Positions 1 to 8,912 of a DNA stretch of 64,000 nt are shown in pieces (position 1 is the stretch's first letter; each line of letters starts with the position of its first letter). The DNA is from 43-108 sp001915545. Lineage in GTDB: Bacteria; Bacteroidota; Bacteroidia; Bacteroidales; Bacteroidaceae. Made by a program: the position numbers and the translations under genes. The stretch spans positions 1-64,000 of the forward strand of contig CABUGV010000012.1 in assembly GCA_902491215.1 (NCBI GenBank), read 5' to 3'. A model generated the notes under the pieces. It did not search any database, had not been told where the DNA came from, and saw only the letters and a list, made by a program, of their open reading frames with translations.

Positions 1-63
1 TACGTCTTCATATCTTCAACGTACTTTGCCACTTTCATTCCCGGCCTTCCCCAAGGCCGTCAT
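1..63. repeat. Direct repeat, copy 1 (63 bp)
   Basis: These 63 bases recur at 252-314 with a single mismatch (ggccg against gcccg near the end). The copies then diverge. The interval 1-434 holds no convincing gene. It contains only this direct repeat, an inverted repeat (58-200) and AT-rich sequence. The copy may continue to the left of the window. It looks like a dispersed intergenic repeat; I do not recognise a named family. Confidence 0.8.
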
Positions 64-200
64 CCCTGGCCCGGACCAGGGATCTAAACGACCACTATAA
101 GCTGTACAGGTATCATGAGCATTGTTCTTCTCTTTGACCTTTGTGTTGAGCTTTGTGCTTGTCGCGGACATAAGGTCCCTGGTCCTAGCCAGGGATGACG
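58..200. repeat. Inverted repeat around a 117-bp spacer
   Basis: CGTCATCCCTGGC at 58-70 is the exact reverse complement of 188-200. Just inside each arm lies a second, smaller palindromic piece (ccctggcccggaccaggg near 64-81, and ccctggtcctagccaggg near 178-195). The nested palindromes resemble a REP/MITE-like intergenic element. No reading frame here looks like a protein. Confidence 0.6.
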
Positions 201-251
201 TGCACATGTAGATTTGTGGTATCGCTATCATTGTCGTTGGTGTACAAATGA

Positions 252-314
252 TACGTCTTCATATCTTCAACGTACTTTGCCACTTTCATTCCCGGCCTTC
301 CCCAAGCCCGTCAT
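252..314. repeat. Direct repeat, copy 2 (63 bp)
   Basis: Second copy of the repeat at 1-63, with one mismatch. After it the sequence differs: copy 1 runs into the inverted repeat and copy 2 runs into unrelated AT-rich DNA. The two copies bracket the 58-200 palindromic segment. This is consistent with a duplication, or with insertion of a small element between them. Confidence 0.8.
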
Positions 315-434
315 GGAGGATAGGCGTATTGTCAGCACGGTTTGTTCAAAAGTAGATTACTGTGTGTGATGAATTGTCATTTGTCAATATGAACGTTCAT
401 TTCTGCTCTCAATCTGTATATTTTTTATCAAAGT

Positions 435-466
435 TTTGCGGCTTTATTTTCGATTATCTAACTTTG
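435..466 (+). promoter_or_regulatory. Bacteroidales-type promoter for the dsbD-like gene
   Basis: TTTG at 435-438 and TAACTTTG at 459-466 are 20 bp apart. They match the -33 / -7 consensus (TTTG and TAnnTTTG) of the primary sigma factor of Bacteroidetes. Transcription would begin near 474, about 85 nt before the start codon at 559. Confidence 0.6.
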
Positions 467-558
467 CAACCAGTTTGGACGTTCTGCTTTAGCCGTAATG
501 CATATACAATCGGATAGTCCGGCAGTTTATAATCCCTATATTTTATCAGAAATTCAAA

Positions 559-2601
559 ATGAAACAGTTGAAGACTATTTTACTGCTGATTTCATTGATG
601 GTGTTTGGAGCTGTGGGTGCGCAGATTCAGAATCCTGTCAATGTGAAGGTGTCGTTCAAGAAGGTCTCCTCATCTGAGGCTGAATTGATATTTGATGCCG
701 TAATAGATGCCGGTTGGCACATGTATTCCACTCAAGTTGTAGAAAATGGCCCTAATCCTACCATTATTAATATGGAAAAAATCAGTGGGGCTGAAGTTGC
801 AGGAAACCTTACGCCTGTAGGTAATGTGCAAAAGCACTATGACGAAATGTTCGGTGCAGATGTGTATTACTTCGAGAAAGTAGGTCGTTTCGTTCAGAAG
901 TTGAAGCTTACTGGAGGTGCATACGTTGTGGAAGGTTATCTTGAGTACAGTGCATGCAATGACCAGAATTGTACACCGCCAACACCTGTTGATTTCAGCT
1001 TCAAGGGAGTTGCAGATGCAGCTAAGGCAGAAGAGTTGAAGGAAGCAGAAAAGGGTAAAGACGTTTTGCCTGTCGCTGACAGTGTTGTGGCAGATACCCT
1101 GTTGAATGCTGATGCGCCAGCTGAGGTAGACAGTTCTAAGGTTGCCGGTGCTGCAGATTATTGGACTCCTGTTGTAGATGAGCTGAAGGCTTTGGAAGAT
1201 GGAACAACTGCAGATACTGCCGATTCTTCGCTTTTCCACATATTCCTCTTGGGTATGGTCGGCGGATTCCTTGCTCTCGTAACACCATGTGTATGGCCTA
1301 TTATTCCTATGACGGTAAGCTTCTTCCTCAAGAGGGCTAATGACCGTCGCAAGGGACTCCGTGACGCTTGTACATACGGTGTTTCAATAATAGTAATATA
1401 TGTTCTTCTCGGACTTCTTGTAACGTTGGCATTCGGTGCAAGTGCACTCAATTCACTTGCGACAAATGCTGTGTTCAATATATTCTTCTTCCTCCTGTTG
1501 GTGGTATTTGCTGCTTCGTTCTTCGGTGCGTTTGAGCTTACACTGCCTTCTTCATGGAGCAATGCTGTGGATTCGAAGGCAGAAAAAACAGGTGGTTTGC
1601 TCAGCATATTCCTCATGGCATTTACGCTTACACTTGTAAGTTTCTCATGTACGGGACCTATTATCGGCTTCCTGTTGGTTGAAGTGTCTACTGCCGGTGG
1701 TGATATGCTTGCACCGACAATCGGTATGCTCGGCTTTGCCGTAGCACTTGCTCTTCCGTTCACTCTGTTTGCCATGTTCCCAAGCTGGCTGAAATCGATG
1801 CCTAAGTCTGGCGGATGGATGAACACTGTCAAGGTTGTGCTCGGCTTTGTTGAACTTGCCTTCGCCCTGAAATTCCTTTCTGTAGCAGACCTTGCTTACG
1901 GTTGGGGCATATTGGACCGCGAGACATTCCTCGCTTTGTGGATTGCATTGTTTGCTTTGCTGGGGTTGTATCTGCTCGGAAAAATCAAGTTCCCGCATGA
2001 TGACGACGATGACGGAAAGATCGGTGTGCCTAGATTCTTCTTGGCGCTGGCTTCTTTGGCGTTCGCCATATATATGGTTCCGGGACTTTGGGGTGCTCCG
2101 CTGAAGGCTGTGAGTGCATTCGCTCCACCTATGAAGACTCAGGACTTCAATCTTTATGACAACGAAATCAAACCTGACTTCTCGGACTATGAGGCAGGAA
2201 TGGAATATGCACGTCAGCAGAAGAAGCCGGTGATGATTGACTTCACTGGTTACGGTTGTGTGAACTGCCGCAAGATGGAGCAGGCTGTGTGGTCAGACGA
2301 GAAGGTTTCGTCGATCATAAATGATGATTATGTTCTCATACAGCTTTATGTAGATGACAAGACTCCTTTGAGTGAACCGATAACAGTTGAGGAAAACGGT
2401 GCGACACGTAAGCTGAGAACTGTAGGTGACAAGTGGAGCTATCTGCAGAGAACCAAGTTCGGTGCAAGTGCCCAGCCTTTCTATGTGTTGCTCGACAATG
2501 AGGGCAAACCTTTGACTGGCAGCTATTCGTTCAATGAGAATGTTGATGAATATATAGAATTCCTCAACAAGGGCTTGAAGAAGTACGGACAGAACAATTG
2601 A
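559..2601 (+). CDS. dsbD: Thiol:disulfide interchange protein, DsbD family
   Basis: Probably carries reducing power from cytoplasmic thioredoxin across the inner membrane to periplasmic disulfide proteins. The 680-residue protein has a signal peptide (about 1-21). An N-terminal immunoglobulin-like DsbD alpha domain follows, with C133 and C138. Next comes a hydrophobic core of about eight membrane segments (about 225-520) with the paired cysteines C244 (TPCVWP) and C364 (SCTGP). The C-terminal thioredoxin domain has the CVNC motif at C567-C570. This three-module order is that of full-length DsbD. The start is the first ATG, about 90 bp after a good promoter. It is followed by a strong hairpin at 2619-2656, so it is probably a single-gene unit. 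Confidence 0.92.
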   Translation: MKQLKTILLLISLMVFGAVGAQIQNPVNVKVSFKKVSSSEAELIFDAVIDAGWHMYSTQVVENGPNPTIINMEKISGAEVAGNLTPVGNVQKHYDEMFGADVYYFEKVGRFVQKLKLTGGAYVVEGYLEYSACNDQNCTPPTPVDFSFKGVADAAKAEELKEAEKGKDVLPVADSVVADTLLNADAPAEVDSSKVAGAADYWTPVVDELKALEDGTTADTADSSLFHIFLLGMVGGFLALVTPCVWPIIPMTVSFFLKRANDRRKGLRDACTYGVSIIVIYVLLGLLVTLAFGASALNSLATNAVFNIFFFLLLVVFAASFFGAFELTLPSSWSNAVDSKAEKTGGLLSIFLMAFTLTLVSFSCTGPIIGFLLVEVSTAGGDMLAPTIGMLGFAVALALPFTLFAMFPSWLKSMPKSGGWMNTVKVVLGFVELAFALKFLSVADLAYGWGILDRETFLALWIALFALLGLYLLGKIKFPHDDDDDGKIGVPRFFLALASLAFAIYMVPGLWGAPLKAVSAFAPPMKTQDFNLYDNEIKPDFSDYEAGMEYARQQKKPVMIDFTGYGCVNCRKMEQAVWSDEKVSSIINDDYVLIQLYVDDKTPLSEPITVEENGATRKLRTVGDKWSYLQRTKFGASAQPFYVLLDNEGKPLTGSYSFNENVDEYIEFLNKGLKKYGQNN

Positions 2602-2618
2602 TGTTAATATAAATCGTT

Positions 2619-2656
2619 ACGGCGGACGCATATTTAAATTTATATGTGTCCGCCGT
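2619..2656 (+). terminator. Hairpin after the dsbD-like gene
   Basis: A 15-bp stem with one G-U pair: ACGGCGGACGCATAT at 2619-2633 pairs with 2642-2656, closing an 8-nt loop. Only a weak T-rich stretch follows, so it may terminate poorly. It may also be the 5' structure of the next gene, whose start codon lies only 18 nt downstream. Confidence 0.6.
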
Positions 2657-2674
2657 GATTTGTTTGCATATACT

Positions 2675-3967
2675 ATGGATGAAGTATTGAAGAAGAGAAT
2701 CATTGCTCTTATGAAGAGCGAAATATTGCCGGCTGTGGGATGCACGGAACCTATGGCTGTTGCACTTTGCGTGGCTCGTGCGAAGGAAGAACTCGGATGT
2801 TTGCCTGAAAAGATAGAGATATTCTTGAGTGCAAATATCCTGAAGAATGCGATGGGAGTAGGTATCCCGGGAACAGGAATGGTTGGACTGCCTATTGCTG
2901 TTGCTCTGGGCCTGGCTGTTGGGCGTTCGGAATATCAGTTGGAGGTTCTTAAGGATGCAAATGCAGAAGCGATAGAGTGGGCTAAGAATTATCTTAAGAA
3001 TAATGATGTATGCATCAAACTTAAGGATGGGATAAAGGAAAAACTGTATATTGAGGTGCTGCTCGCTGGTGGCGGCCATGAAGTGCGGACTGTCATAAGC
3101 GGCGGCCATACTAATTTTGTATATATAGAAAAAGACGGAAAAGTAGTGCTTGACCGTCGTGTCCCTGAAGGGGCTGAAGATGATGATGACAGCTGGCTGA
3201 ATCTTCGTAAGGTTTATGATTTTGCTATGAATGTTCCGTTGGAGGATGTGGAGTTCATTGCTGAAACAAGAAAGCTGAATGAAAATGCTTCCAATATGGC
3301 TCTCAAGGGAAATTACGGTCATGAACTTGGAAAGACGCTCGAAAGACCTTTGGGACGAGGCATAATGGGAGACAGCATATTTTCGCATATAATATCTGCT
3401 ACAGCGAACGCGTGTGATGCGCGAATGGCCGGAGCCATGATTCCAGTTATGAGTAATTCCGGCAGCGGCAATCAGGGTATATGTGCAACTCTTCCAGTTG
3501 TTGTGTTTGCTGAAGAGAACCACAATACTGAGGAGGAGCTGATGAGGGCACTCGTGTTGAGCCATCTTACAGCTATATATATGAAGCAGAGCCTGGGGCG
3601 CCTTTCTGCATTGTGCGGATGTGTTGTCGCTTCTACAGGAAGCAGCTGTGGCATAACATATCTGATGGGTGGTACGTTTGAGCAGATTTCTGCTTCTGTA
3701 AAGAACATGATAGCAAATCTGACAGGTATGATCTGTGACGGTGCCAAGCCTAGTTGTGCGCTGAAACTGGCAAGCGGTGTTTCGACGGCCGTATTTTCTG
3801 CTATACTTGCCATGCAGAACAAATGTGTTACCAGTGTTGAAGGTATTATCGACGATGACGTGGACAAGAGTATACACAATCTTACCAAAATCGGCAAGTT
3901 TGCTATGGGGGAGACAGATAAGTGTGTACTCGATATTATGACCACCAAGAAATGCTGCATGGAGTGA
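2675..3967 (+). CDS. L-cysteine desulfidase-like / UPF0597 (serine dehydratase alpha-like) protein
   Basis: A 430-residue cytoplasmic protein of the UPF0597 family, related to the alpha part of iron-sulfur L-serine dehydratases and to E. coli CyuA (YhaM), a cysteine desulfidase. It would release sulfide, ammonia and pyruvate from cysteine. Family signatures are the GCTEP motif with C23, a glycine-rich GSGNQG at about 263-268, and several cysteines in the C-terminal half that could hold an Fe-S cluster. I chose the ATG at 2675. An in-frame TTG at 2660 lies almost against the preceding hairpin and adds only five unconserved residues. Substrate choice (cysteine or serine) cannot be read from the sequence. 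Confidence 0.85.
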   Translation: MDEVLKKRIIALMKSEILPAVGCTEPMAVALCVARAKEELGCLPEKIEIFLSANILKNAMGVGIPGTGMVGLPIAVALGLAVGRSEYQLEVLKDANAEAIEWAKNYLKNNDVCIKLKDGIKEKLYIEVLLAGGGHEVRTVISGGHTNFVYIEKDGKVVLDRRVPEGAEDDDDSWLNLRKVYDFAMNVPLEDVEFIAETRKLNENASNMALKGNYGHELGKTLERPLGRGIMGDSIFSHIISATANACDARMAGAMIPVMSNSGSGNQGICATLPVVVFAEENHNTEEELMRALVLSHLTAIYMKQSLGRLSALCGCVVASTGSSCGITYLMGGTFEQISASVKNMIANLTGMICDGAKPSCALKLASGVSTAVFSAILAMQNKCVTSVEGIIDDDVDKSIHNLTKIGKFAMGETDKCVLDIMTTKKCCME

Positions 3968-4037
3968 TGCGGGTTTGCAGGCTGATGGATGAAATGAAAA
4001 AATTACTTTATTTATATATGATTGAATTCTGAATATT

Positions 4038-4934
4038 ATGGACTTAAAAACGAAAGCTAGCTTGATGAGACAGGAGGTAAACGACTATCTGGTGATAACG
4101 TTTGGTCTGCTTCTTTATGCGTTGGGATGGACGGCTTTTCTTCTTCCGTACCAGATAAGCACCGGAGGTTTGACAGGTATCTCTGCCATTGTATATTACC
4201 TGACAGGTATCGAGTTGCAGAATACTTATTTTGCAGTCAATCTTATTTTCTTGATTGTAGCTGTTAAAATTCTGGGTTTCAAATTTTGTATAAAGACAAT
4301 ATATGCAGTCTTTGCACTGACGTTCTTTTTGTGGGGCCTTCAGAGGGTCTTGCGCGATGATGCGGGCGTACTTCCGCAACTGCTCGGTGAGGGGCAGGAC
4401 TTTATGGCGTGTCTGCTCGGAGCCGCGCTGTGTGGTTTCGGTATGGCTCAGGTGTTCTTGCATAGGGGAAGTACCGGAGGTACAGATATAATTGCCGCGA
4501 TAGTAAATAAGTATAAGAATGTCACTATGGGACGTATGATCCTTTATTGTGACATATTTATAATCACTTCATGTTATTTCCTTTTCCATGATTGGAAGAG
4601 GGTGCTCTTCGGTTTCGTAACGATGGTGGTTATTTCTGTCGTGATTGATTATGTCATGAATTATGTGCAGCAGTCTGTGCAGTTCTTTATTATATCAAAG
4701 AAGTATGACCAGATCTGCAAGGCTATCATAGAAGACATAGACAGAGGTGCTACGCTTATTGACGGAACAGGATGCTACAGCGGCAAGCCGGTGAAGATAA
4801 TCATGGTGTTGGCAAAGAGACATCAGTCGGTCGATATTTTCAGACTTGTCAAGGCGATTGATCCGGATGCATTCATATCGCAGAGTAAAGTTGCAGGTGT
4901 CTTCGGTGAAGGCTTTGACAGCATAAAGGTGTAG
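4038..4934 (+). CDS. YitT family membrane protein
   Basis: A 298-residue integral membrane protein. The N-terminal two thirds hold five to six hydrophobic segments with the GGLTGIS and GSTGGTDI signatures of the YitT/DUF161 family. The C-terminal ~85 residues form the soluble DUF2179 domain (DRGATLIDGTGCYSG). The family is widespread and its molecular role is unsettled; transport has been proposed. The gene begins 70 bp after the preceding one and may share its transcript. Confidence 0.9.
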   Translation: MDLKTKASLMRQEVNDYLVITFGLLLYALGWTAFLLPYQISTGGLTGISAIVYYLTGIELQNTYFAVNLIFLIVAVKILGFKFCIKTIYAVFALTFFLWGLQRVLRDDAGVLPQLLGEGQDFMACLLGAALCGFGMAQVFLHRGSTGGTDIIAAIVNKYKNVTMGRMILYCDIFIITSCYFLFHDWKRVLFGFVTMVVISVVIDYVMNYVQQSVQFFIISKKYDQICKAIIEDIDRGATLIDGTGCYSGKPVKIIMVLAKRHQSVDIFRLVKAIDPDAFISQSKVAGVFGEGFDSIKV

Positions 4935-5025
4935 CATTTGTTTGCATTTTTGCGGCATAAGTGCTGCGGAGATGTTAAGTTTGCCTATAAATGCGCGCTT
5001 GCTGACATTTTTTGTCAAATAGGTA

Positions 5026-5054
5026 TTGCAAAACGGTGAAAACTTATATCTTTG
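5026..5054 (+). promoter_or_regulatory. Promoter of the DUF3467 gene
   Basis: TTG at 5026-5028 and TATCTTTG at 5047-5054 are 18 bp apart, a good match to the -33 / -7 consensus of Bacteroidales. The start codon lies 36 bp downstream of the -7 box. Confidence 0.55.
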
Positions 5055-5089
5055 CATAAGCAAACGTAACTTTAAAATAAAAAATTATT

Positions 5090-5413
5090 ATGGCAAACGA
5101 AAATCAAGGAAAACAATTGCAGATAGAACTCAAACCAGAGGTAGCTTGCGGAACTTATGCTAATCTGGCAGTAATAACTCACTCTAGCTCTGAAGTAATT
5201 CTGGACTTCATCGGAATGTTCCCAGGCATGCCTAAGGCTGAAGTGAAATCACGTATAGTAATGGCACCTGAACACGCCAAGAGACTTCTCTTCGCTCTTC
5301 AGGACAATATAAGCAAGTACGAGGCTCAGTTCGGACAGATCAATCTGCAGCAGCCTGAAGCTGGCGCTTCAAGAACTATCGCACCGTTCAATATCAAGAA
5401 GGGCGAGGCTTAA
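5090..5413 (+). CDS. DUF3467 domain-containing protein
   Basis: A 107-residue soluble protein matching the DUF3467 family. It has the conserved core GTYANLAVITHS, followed by an acidic/hydrophobic strand and the MAPEHAKRLLFALQDNI helix. No catalytic motif is evident and the function is unknown. In Bacteroidales this small gene often lies just before the RNA polymerase or ribosomal gene clusters, as here. It has its own promoter and a strong terminator downstream, so it is monocistronic. Confidence 0.88.
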   Translation: MANENQGKQLQIELKPEVACGTYANLAVITHSSSEVILDFIGMFPGMPKAEVKSRIVMAPEHAKRLLFALQDNISKYEAQFGQINLQQPEAGASRTIAPFNIKKGEA

Positions 5414-5490
5414 TGGGTATCTTTTCTTGAGCCGGCAAGATTTTTTCCGCTCAAGGGGCTTTTAGAATGCTTATTTAGTTAAATAATACT

Positions 5491-5540
5491 AAAATAAGCC
5501 CAAGCAGGGTGTTTTTAACCGTGCTTGGGCTTATTTTGTT
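5491..5540 (+). terminator. Rho-independent terminator
   Basis: A perfect 16-bp stem: 5491-5506 (AAAATAAGCCCAAGCA) pairs with 5522-5537 around a 15-nt loop. The A/T-rich base of the stem supplies the U-tract. It separates the DUF3467 gene from the ribosomal protein cluster and could act in both directions. Confidence 0.88.
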
Positions 5541-5554
5541 TGTCGGTTAATGTG

Positions 5555-5581
5555 TTGTTTGGCATATTTTTGCTAATTTTG
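5555..5581 (+). promoter_or_regulatory. Candidate promoter of the str operon
   Basis: TAATTTTG at 5574-5581 matches the TAnnTTTG -7 box. TTG at 5555-5557, 16 bp upstream, is a slightly short-spaced -33 element. The site lies between the terminator and rpsL and leaves a leader of about 95 nt, long enough for regulation. Confidence 0.5.
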
Positions 5582-5684
5582 CACCGCTTTTTGGACTATT
5601 GTGCATGATTTTGTGCGCGAGAGCGGAAAATAAAATGTGATTATTCAAAAATAGATTAATATATAAATTAAAAAAACTAACAAA

Positions 5685-6068
5685 ATGCCTACTATTCAGC
5701 AATTAGTAAGAAAAGGAAGAAAGGTGCTGGTAGACAAGAGCAAGTCACCTGCTTTGGACAGCTGTCCACAGCGCCGTGGTGTTTGCGTTCGTGTTTATAC
5801 TACAACACCTAAGAAACCTAACTCAGCAATGAGAAAGGTTGCACGAGTACGTTTGACAAACAAGAAGGAAGTTAACTCTTACATTCCAGGAGAAGGACAC
5901 AACTTGCAGGAGCACTCAATCGTGCTTGTAAGAGGTGGTCGTGTTAAGGACCTTCCAGGTGTACGTTACCACATCATCCGCGGTACTCTCGATACAGCAG
6001 GTGTGGCTAGCCGTACTCAGCGCCGTTCAAAATATGGTGCTAAACGTCCAAAGGCAAACAAGAAATAA
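5685..6068 (+). CDS. rpsL: 30S ribosomal protein S12
   Basis: A 127-residue S12, a decoding-centre protein of the small subunit. The conserved loop TTPKKPNSAMRKVARVRLTN is present, with the lysine in KKPNSA where streptomycin-resistance substitutions usually fall. The second conserved loop (PGVRYHIIRG) is also intact. Both look wild type. First gene of the str operon, followed by rpsG after an unusually long 123-nt spacer. Confidence 0.97.
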   Translation: MPTIQQLVRKGRKVLVDKSKSPALDSCPQRRGVCVRVYTTTPKKPNSAMRKVARVRLTNKKEVNSYIPGEGHNLQEHSIVLVRGGRVKDLPGVRYHIIRGTLDTAGVASRTQRRSKYGAKRPKANKK

Positions 6069-6191
6069 AAAATCGTTTAACTAGTTTTGGTTTGTTGGAA
6101 AGCTATACGAAAGGTTGAGTAAATGTCCCGGTGGGGATGTTGAAGAAATCAAAAAGTTGCAACCTCAGACTGAAGAAATTTAACAAAACAA

Positions 6192-6668
6192 ATGAGAAAA
6201 GCTAAACCAAAGAAGCGCGTAATCCTCCCAGATCCGGTTTACGGCGAAGTAAAGGTTACAAAATTCGTCAACAATCTCATGTATGACGGAAAGAAGAGCA
6301 TCGCTTATTCTATCTTCTATGATGCTCTCGAAATCGTAAAGAACAAGATGCAGAACGAAGAGAAGTCTTCTATCGAAATTTGGAAAAAGGCTCTCGACAA
6401 TGTAACTCCGCAGGTTGAGGTTAAGTCTCGCCGTATCGGTGGTGCTACATTCCAGGTTCCAACAGAAATCCGCCCAGACCGTAAGGAGGCTATTTCTATG
6501 AAGAACCTTATCCTGTTTGCACGCAAGCGTTCTGGTAAGAGCATGGCAGAGAAACTTTCTGCTGAAATCATGGATGCTTTCAATGAGCAGGGCGGTGCTT
6601 TCAAGCGTAAGGAAGACATGCACAGAATGGCAGAAGCTAACCGTGCATTCGCACACTTCAGATTCTAA
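6192..6668 (+). CDS. rpsG: 30S ribosomal protein S7
   Basis: A 158-residue S7, which nucleates assembly of the head of the 30S subunit by binding the 3' domain of 16S rRNA. It has the basic N-terminal tail (MRKAKPKKR), the VEVKSRRIGGATFQVP loop and the RRKEAI-like helix. In enterobacteria S7 represses its own operon at the rpsL-rpsG junction. The long spacer here leaves room for a similar site, but I cannot show one. Confidence 0.97.
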   Translation: MRKAKPKKRVILPDPVYGEVKVTKFVNNLMYDGKKSIAYSIFYDALEIVKNKMQNEEKSSIEIWKKALDNVTPQVEVKSRRIGGATFQVPTEIRPDRKEAISMKNLILFARKRSGKSMAEKLSAEIMDAFNEQGGAFKRKEDMHRMAEANRAFAHFRF

Positions 6669-6699
6669 TAATCAATAACAAGCTAAAGGATTTTATTTT

Positions 6700-8817
6700 A
6701 TGGCAAAACGTGATTTGCACTATACCCGTAATATTGGTATCATGGCTCACATCGATGCTGGTAAGACAACAACATCAGAGCGTATCCTTTTCTATACTGG
6801 TCTGACTCACAAAATCGGTGAGGTTCATGACGGTGCTGCAACAATGGACTGGATGGCGCAGGAGCAGGAGCGTGGTATCACTATTACATCAGCAGCTACA
6901 ACTACATTCTGGACATGGAACGGAGACAAGTACAAGATCAACCTTATTGATACTCCGGGACACGTGGACTTTACTGCCGAAGTTGAGCGCTCTCTGCGTG
7001 TGCTCGACGGTGCTGTAGCCGCTTATTGTGCTGTAGGTGGTGTTGAACCACAGTCTGAGACAGTTTGGCGTCAGGCTGACAAATATAATGTTCCTCGTAT
7101 CGGTTATGTCAACAAAATGGACCGTTCTGGTGCTGACTTCTTCGAAGTTGTACGCCAGATGAAGGATGTGCTCGGTGCTAACCCTTGTCCGGTCGTTATA
7201 CCAATCGGTGCAGAAGAAAACTTCAAGGGTGTTGTAGACCTCATCAAGATGAAGGCTATTCTCTGGCACGACGAGACTATGGGCGCTGAATACAGCGTAG
7301 AAGAAATCCCAGCAGATCTCAAGGACGAAGCTGAAGAGTGGAGAGGAAAGATGCTCGAAACTATAGCTGAGTATGACGATGCTTTGATGGAGAAGTTCTT
7401 CGATGATCCTTCTACAATCACTGAGGAAGAAATCATCCGCGGTATACGCAAGGCTACAATCACTATGGACATCACTCCTATGCTTTGCGGTTCTTCATTC
7501 AAGAACAAGGGTGTACAGACTCTTCTCGACTATGTATGTGCATTCCTTCCTTCACCAGTTGACACTCCAAACGTTGTAGGTACAAACCCTACTACTAAGG
7601 AAGAGGAAGACAGAAAACCAGATGAGGATGAGAAGACTTCAGCTCTTGCATTCAAGATCGCTACTGACCCATATGTTGGTCGTTTGACTTTCATAAGAGT
7701 TTACTCTGGTAAGGTTGAAGCAGGTTCTTACATATACAACTCACGTTCTGGCAAGAAAGAGCGCGTTTCTCGTCTCTTCCAGATGCATTCAAATCACCAG
7801 AATCCTGTAGAAGTAATCAGCGCAGGTGACATCGGTGCTGTTGTAGGTCTTAAGGATATCCGCACTGGAGATACTCTTTGCGACGAAACAGCTCCTATCG
7901 TTCTCGAGTCTATGGACTTCCCAGATCCGGTTATCGGTATCGCAGTAGAGCCTAAGACTCAGAAAGACCTTGACAAACTTTCTGTAGGTCTCGCTAAGCT
8001 TGCAGAAGAAGACCCTACATTCACTGTTCACAGTGACGAGCAGACTGGTCAGACAGTTATCTCAGGTATGGGTGAGCTTCACCTCGATATCATTATCGAC
8101 CGTCTGAAGCGTGAGTTCAAGGTTGAATGTAACCAGGGTAAGCCACAGGTTAACTACAAAGAGGCTATCACAAAGACTGTCAACCTTCGTGAAGTTTACA
8201 AGAAGCAGTCTGGTGGTCGTGGTAAGTTCGCTGATATCATCGTTAACGTTGGTCCTGTTGATGAGGACTTCAAGGAAGGTGGACTCCAGTTCATCGACGA
8301 GGTTAAGGGTGGTAACATCCCTAAGGAATTCATCCCAGCAGTACAGAAGGGATTTGCAAACGCAATGAAGAACGGTGTGCTCGGTGGATATCCGATGGAT
8401 TCACTGAAGGTCGTTCTCGTGGATGGTTCTTTCCACCCAGTAGACTCTGACCAGCTTTCATTCGAAATCTGTGCACTCCAGGCTTACAAGAATGCCTGCG
8501 CTCAGGCTAAGCCTGTTTTGATGGAGCCTATCATGAAGCTTGAAGTTGTTACTCCTGAGGAGAACATGGGTGACGTTATCGGTGACCTCAACAAGCGTCG
8601 TGGACAGGTTGAAGGAATGGAATCAAGCAGATCTGGCGCACGTATCGTCAAGGCTATGGTTCCGCTCGCAGAAATGTTCGGTTACGTTACAGCTCTGCGT
8701 ACTATCACTTCAGGTCGTGCTACTTCTTCAATGCAGTATGACCACCACGCTCCTGTTTCTGCAGCTATCGCTAAGCAGGTTCTTTCTGAAGTGAACGGAC
8801 GAGTTGACCTCGTATAA
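6700..8817 (+). CDS. fusA: Translation elongation factor G
   Basis: A 705-residue EF-G, the GTPase that drives ribosomal translocation. The P-loop AHIDAGKT is at residues 16-23, DTPGH and NKMD are present, and domains II-V follow in the usual order and length. All GTPase motifs are intact, so this is the canonical translocase and not a degenerate paralogue. It lies 31 bp after rpsG. A large hairpin separates it from rpsJ. tuf is not next to it, unlike in enterobacteria. Confidence 0.97.
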   Translation: MAKRDLHYTRNIGIMAHIDAGKTTTSERILFYTGLTHKIGEVHDGAATMDWMAQEQERGITITSAATTTFWTWNGDKYKINLIDTPGHVDFTAEVERSLRVLDGAVAAYCAVGGVEPQSETVWRQADKYNVPRIGYVNKMDRSGADFFEVVRQMKDVLGANPCPVVIPIGAEENFKGVVDLIKMKAILWHDETMGAEYSVEEIPADLKDEAEEWRGKMLETIAEYDDALMEKFFDDPSTITEEEIIRGIRKATITMDITPMLCGSSFKNKGVQTLLDYVCAFLPSPVDTPNVVGTNPTTKEEEDRKPDEDEKTSALAFKIATDPYVGRLTFIRVYSGKVEAGSYIYNSRSGKKERVSRLFQMHSNHQNPVEVISAGDIGAVVGLKDIRTGDTLCDETAPIVLESMDFPDPVIGIAVEPKTQKDLDKLSVGLAKLAEEDPTFTVHSDEQTGQTVISGMGELHLDIIIDRLKREFKVECNQGKPQVNYKEAITKTVNLREVYKKQSGGRGKFADIIVNVGPVDEDFKEGGLQFIDEVKGGNIPKEFIPAVQKGFANAMKNGVLGGYPMDSLKVVLVDGSFHPVDSDQLSFEICALQAYKNACAQAKPVLMEPIMKLEVVTPEENMGDVIGDLNKRRGQVEGMESSRSGARIVKAMVPLAEMFGYVTALRTITSGRATSSMQYDHHAPVSAAIAKQVLSEVNGRVDLV

Positions 8818-8831
8818 ATAAAAATATGCTT

Positions 8832-8878
8832 ATGAGGGTGCAGGCCAGCAAACGACTCTTGGCCTGCATACCTTCATC
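8832..8878 (+). other. Hairpin in the fusA-rpsJ spacer
   Basis: GCAGGCCA at 8840-8847 pairs perfectly with TGGCCTGC at 8860-8867. Flanking bases (ATGAGGGT against ACCTTCAT, 8832-8878) extend the stem imperfectly. No U-tract follows, so it is not a standard terminator. It may attenuate, mark RNA processing, or separate the str and S10 operons. Confidence 0.6.
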
Positions 8879-8912
8879 GAGCAGATAACTAATAAATAAC
8901 TTTATTAAAAAC

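Noticed and set aside
670..1239. Antisense frame opposite the dsbD-like gene
   Set aside because: Shadow of the real gene; the translation has no recognisable domain and the plus-strand protein is unambiguous.
2564..3877. 437-codon open frame antisense to the cysteine desulfidase-like gene
   Set aside because: It lies wholly opposite a well-conserved gene and has low-complexity, cysteine- and serine-rich translation without any family features.
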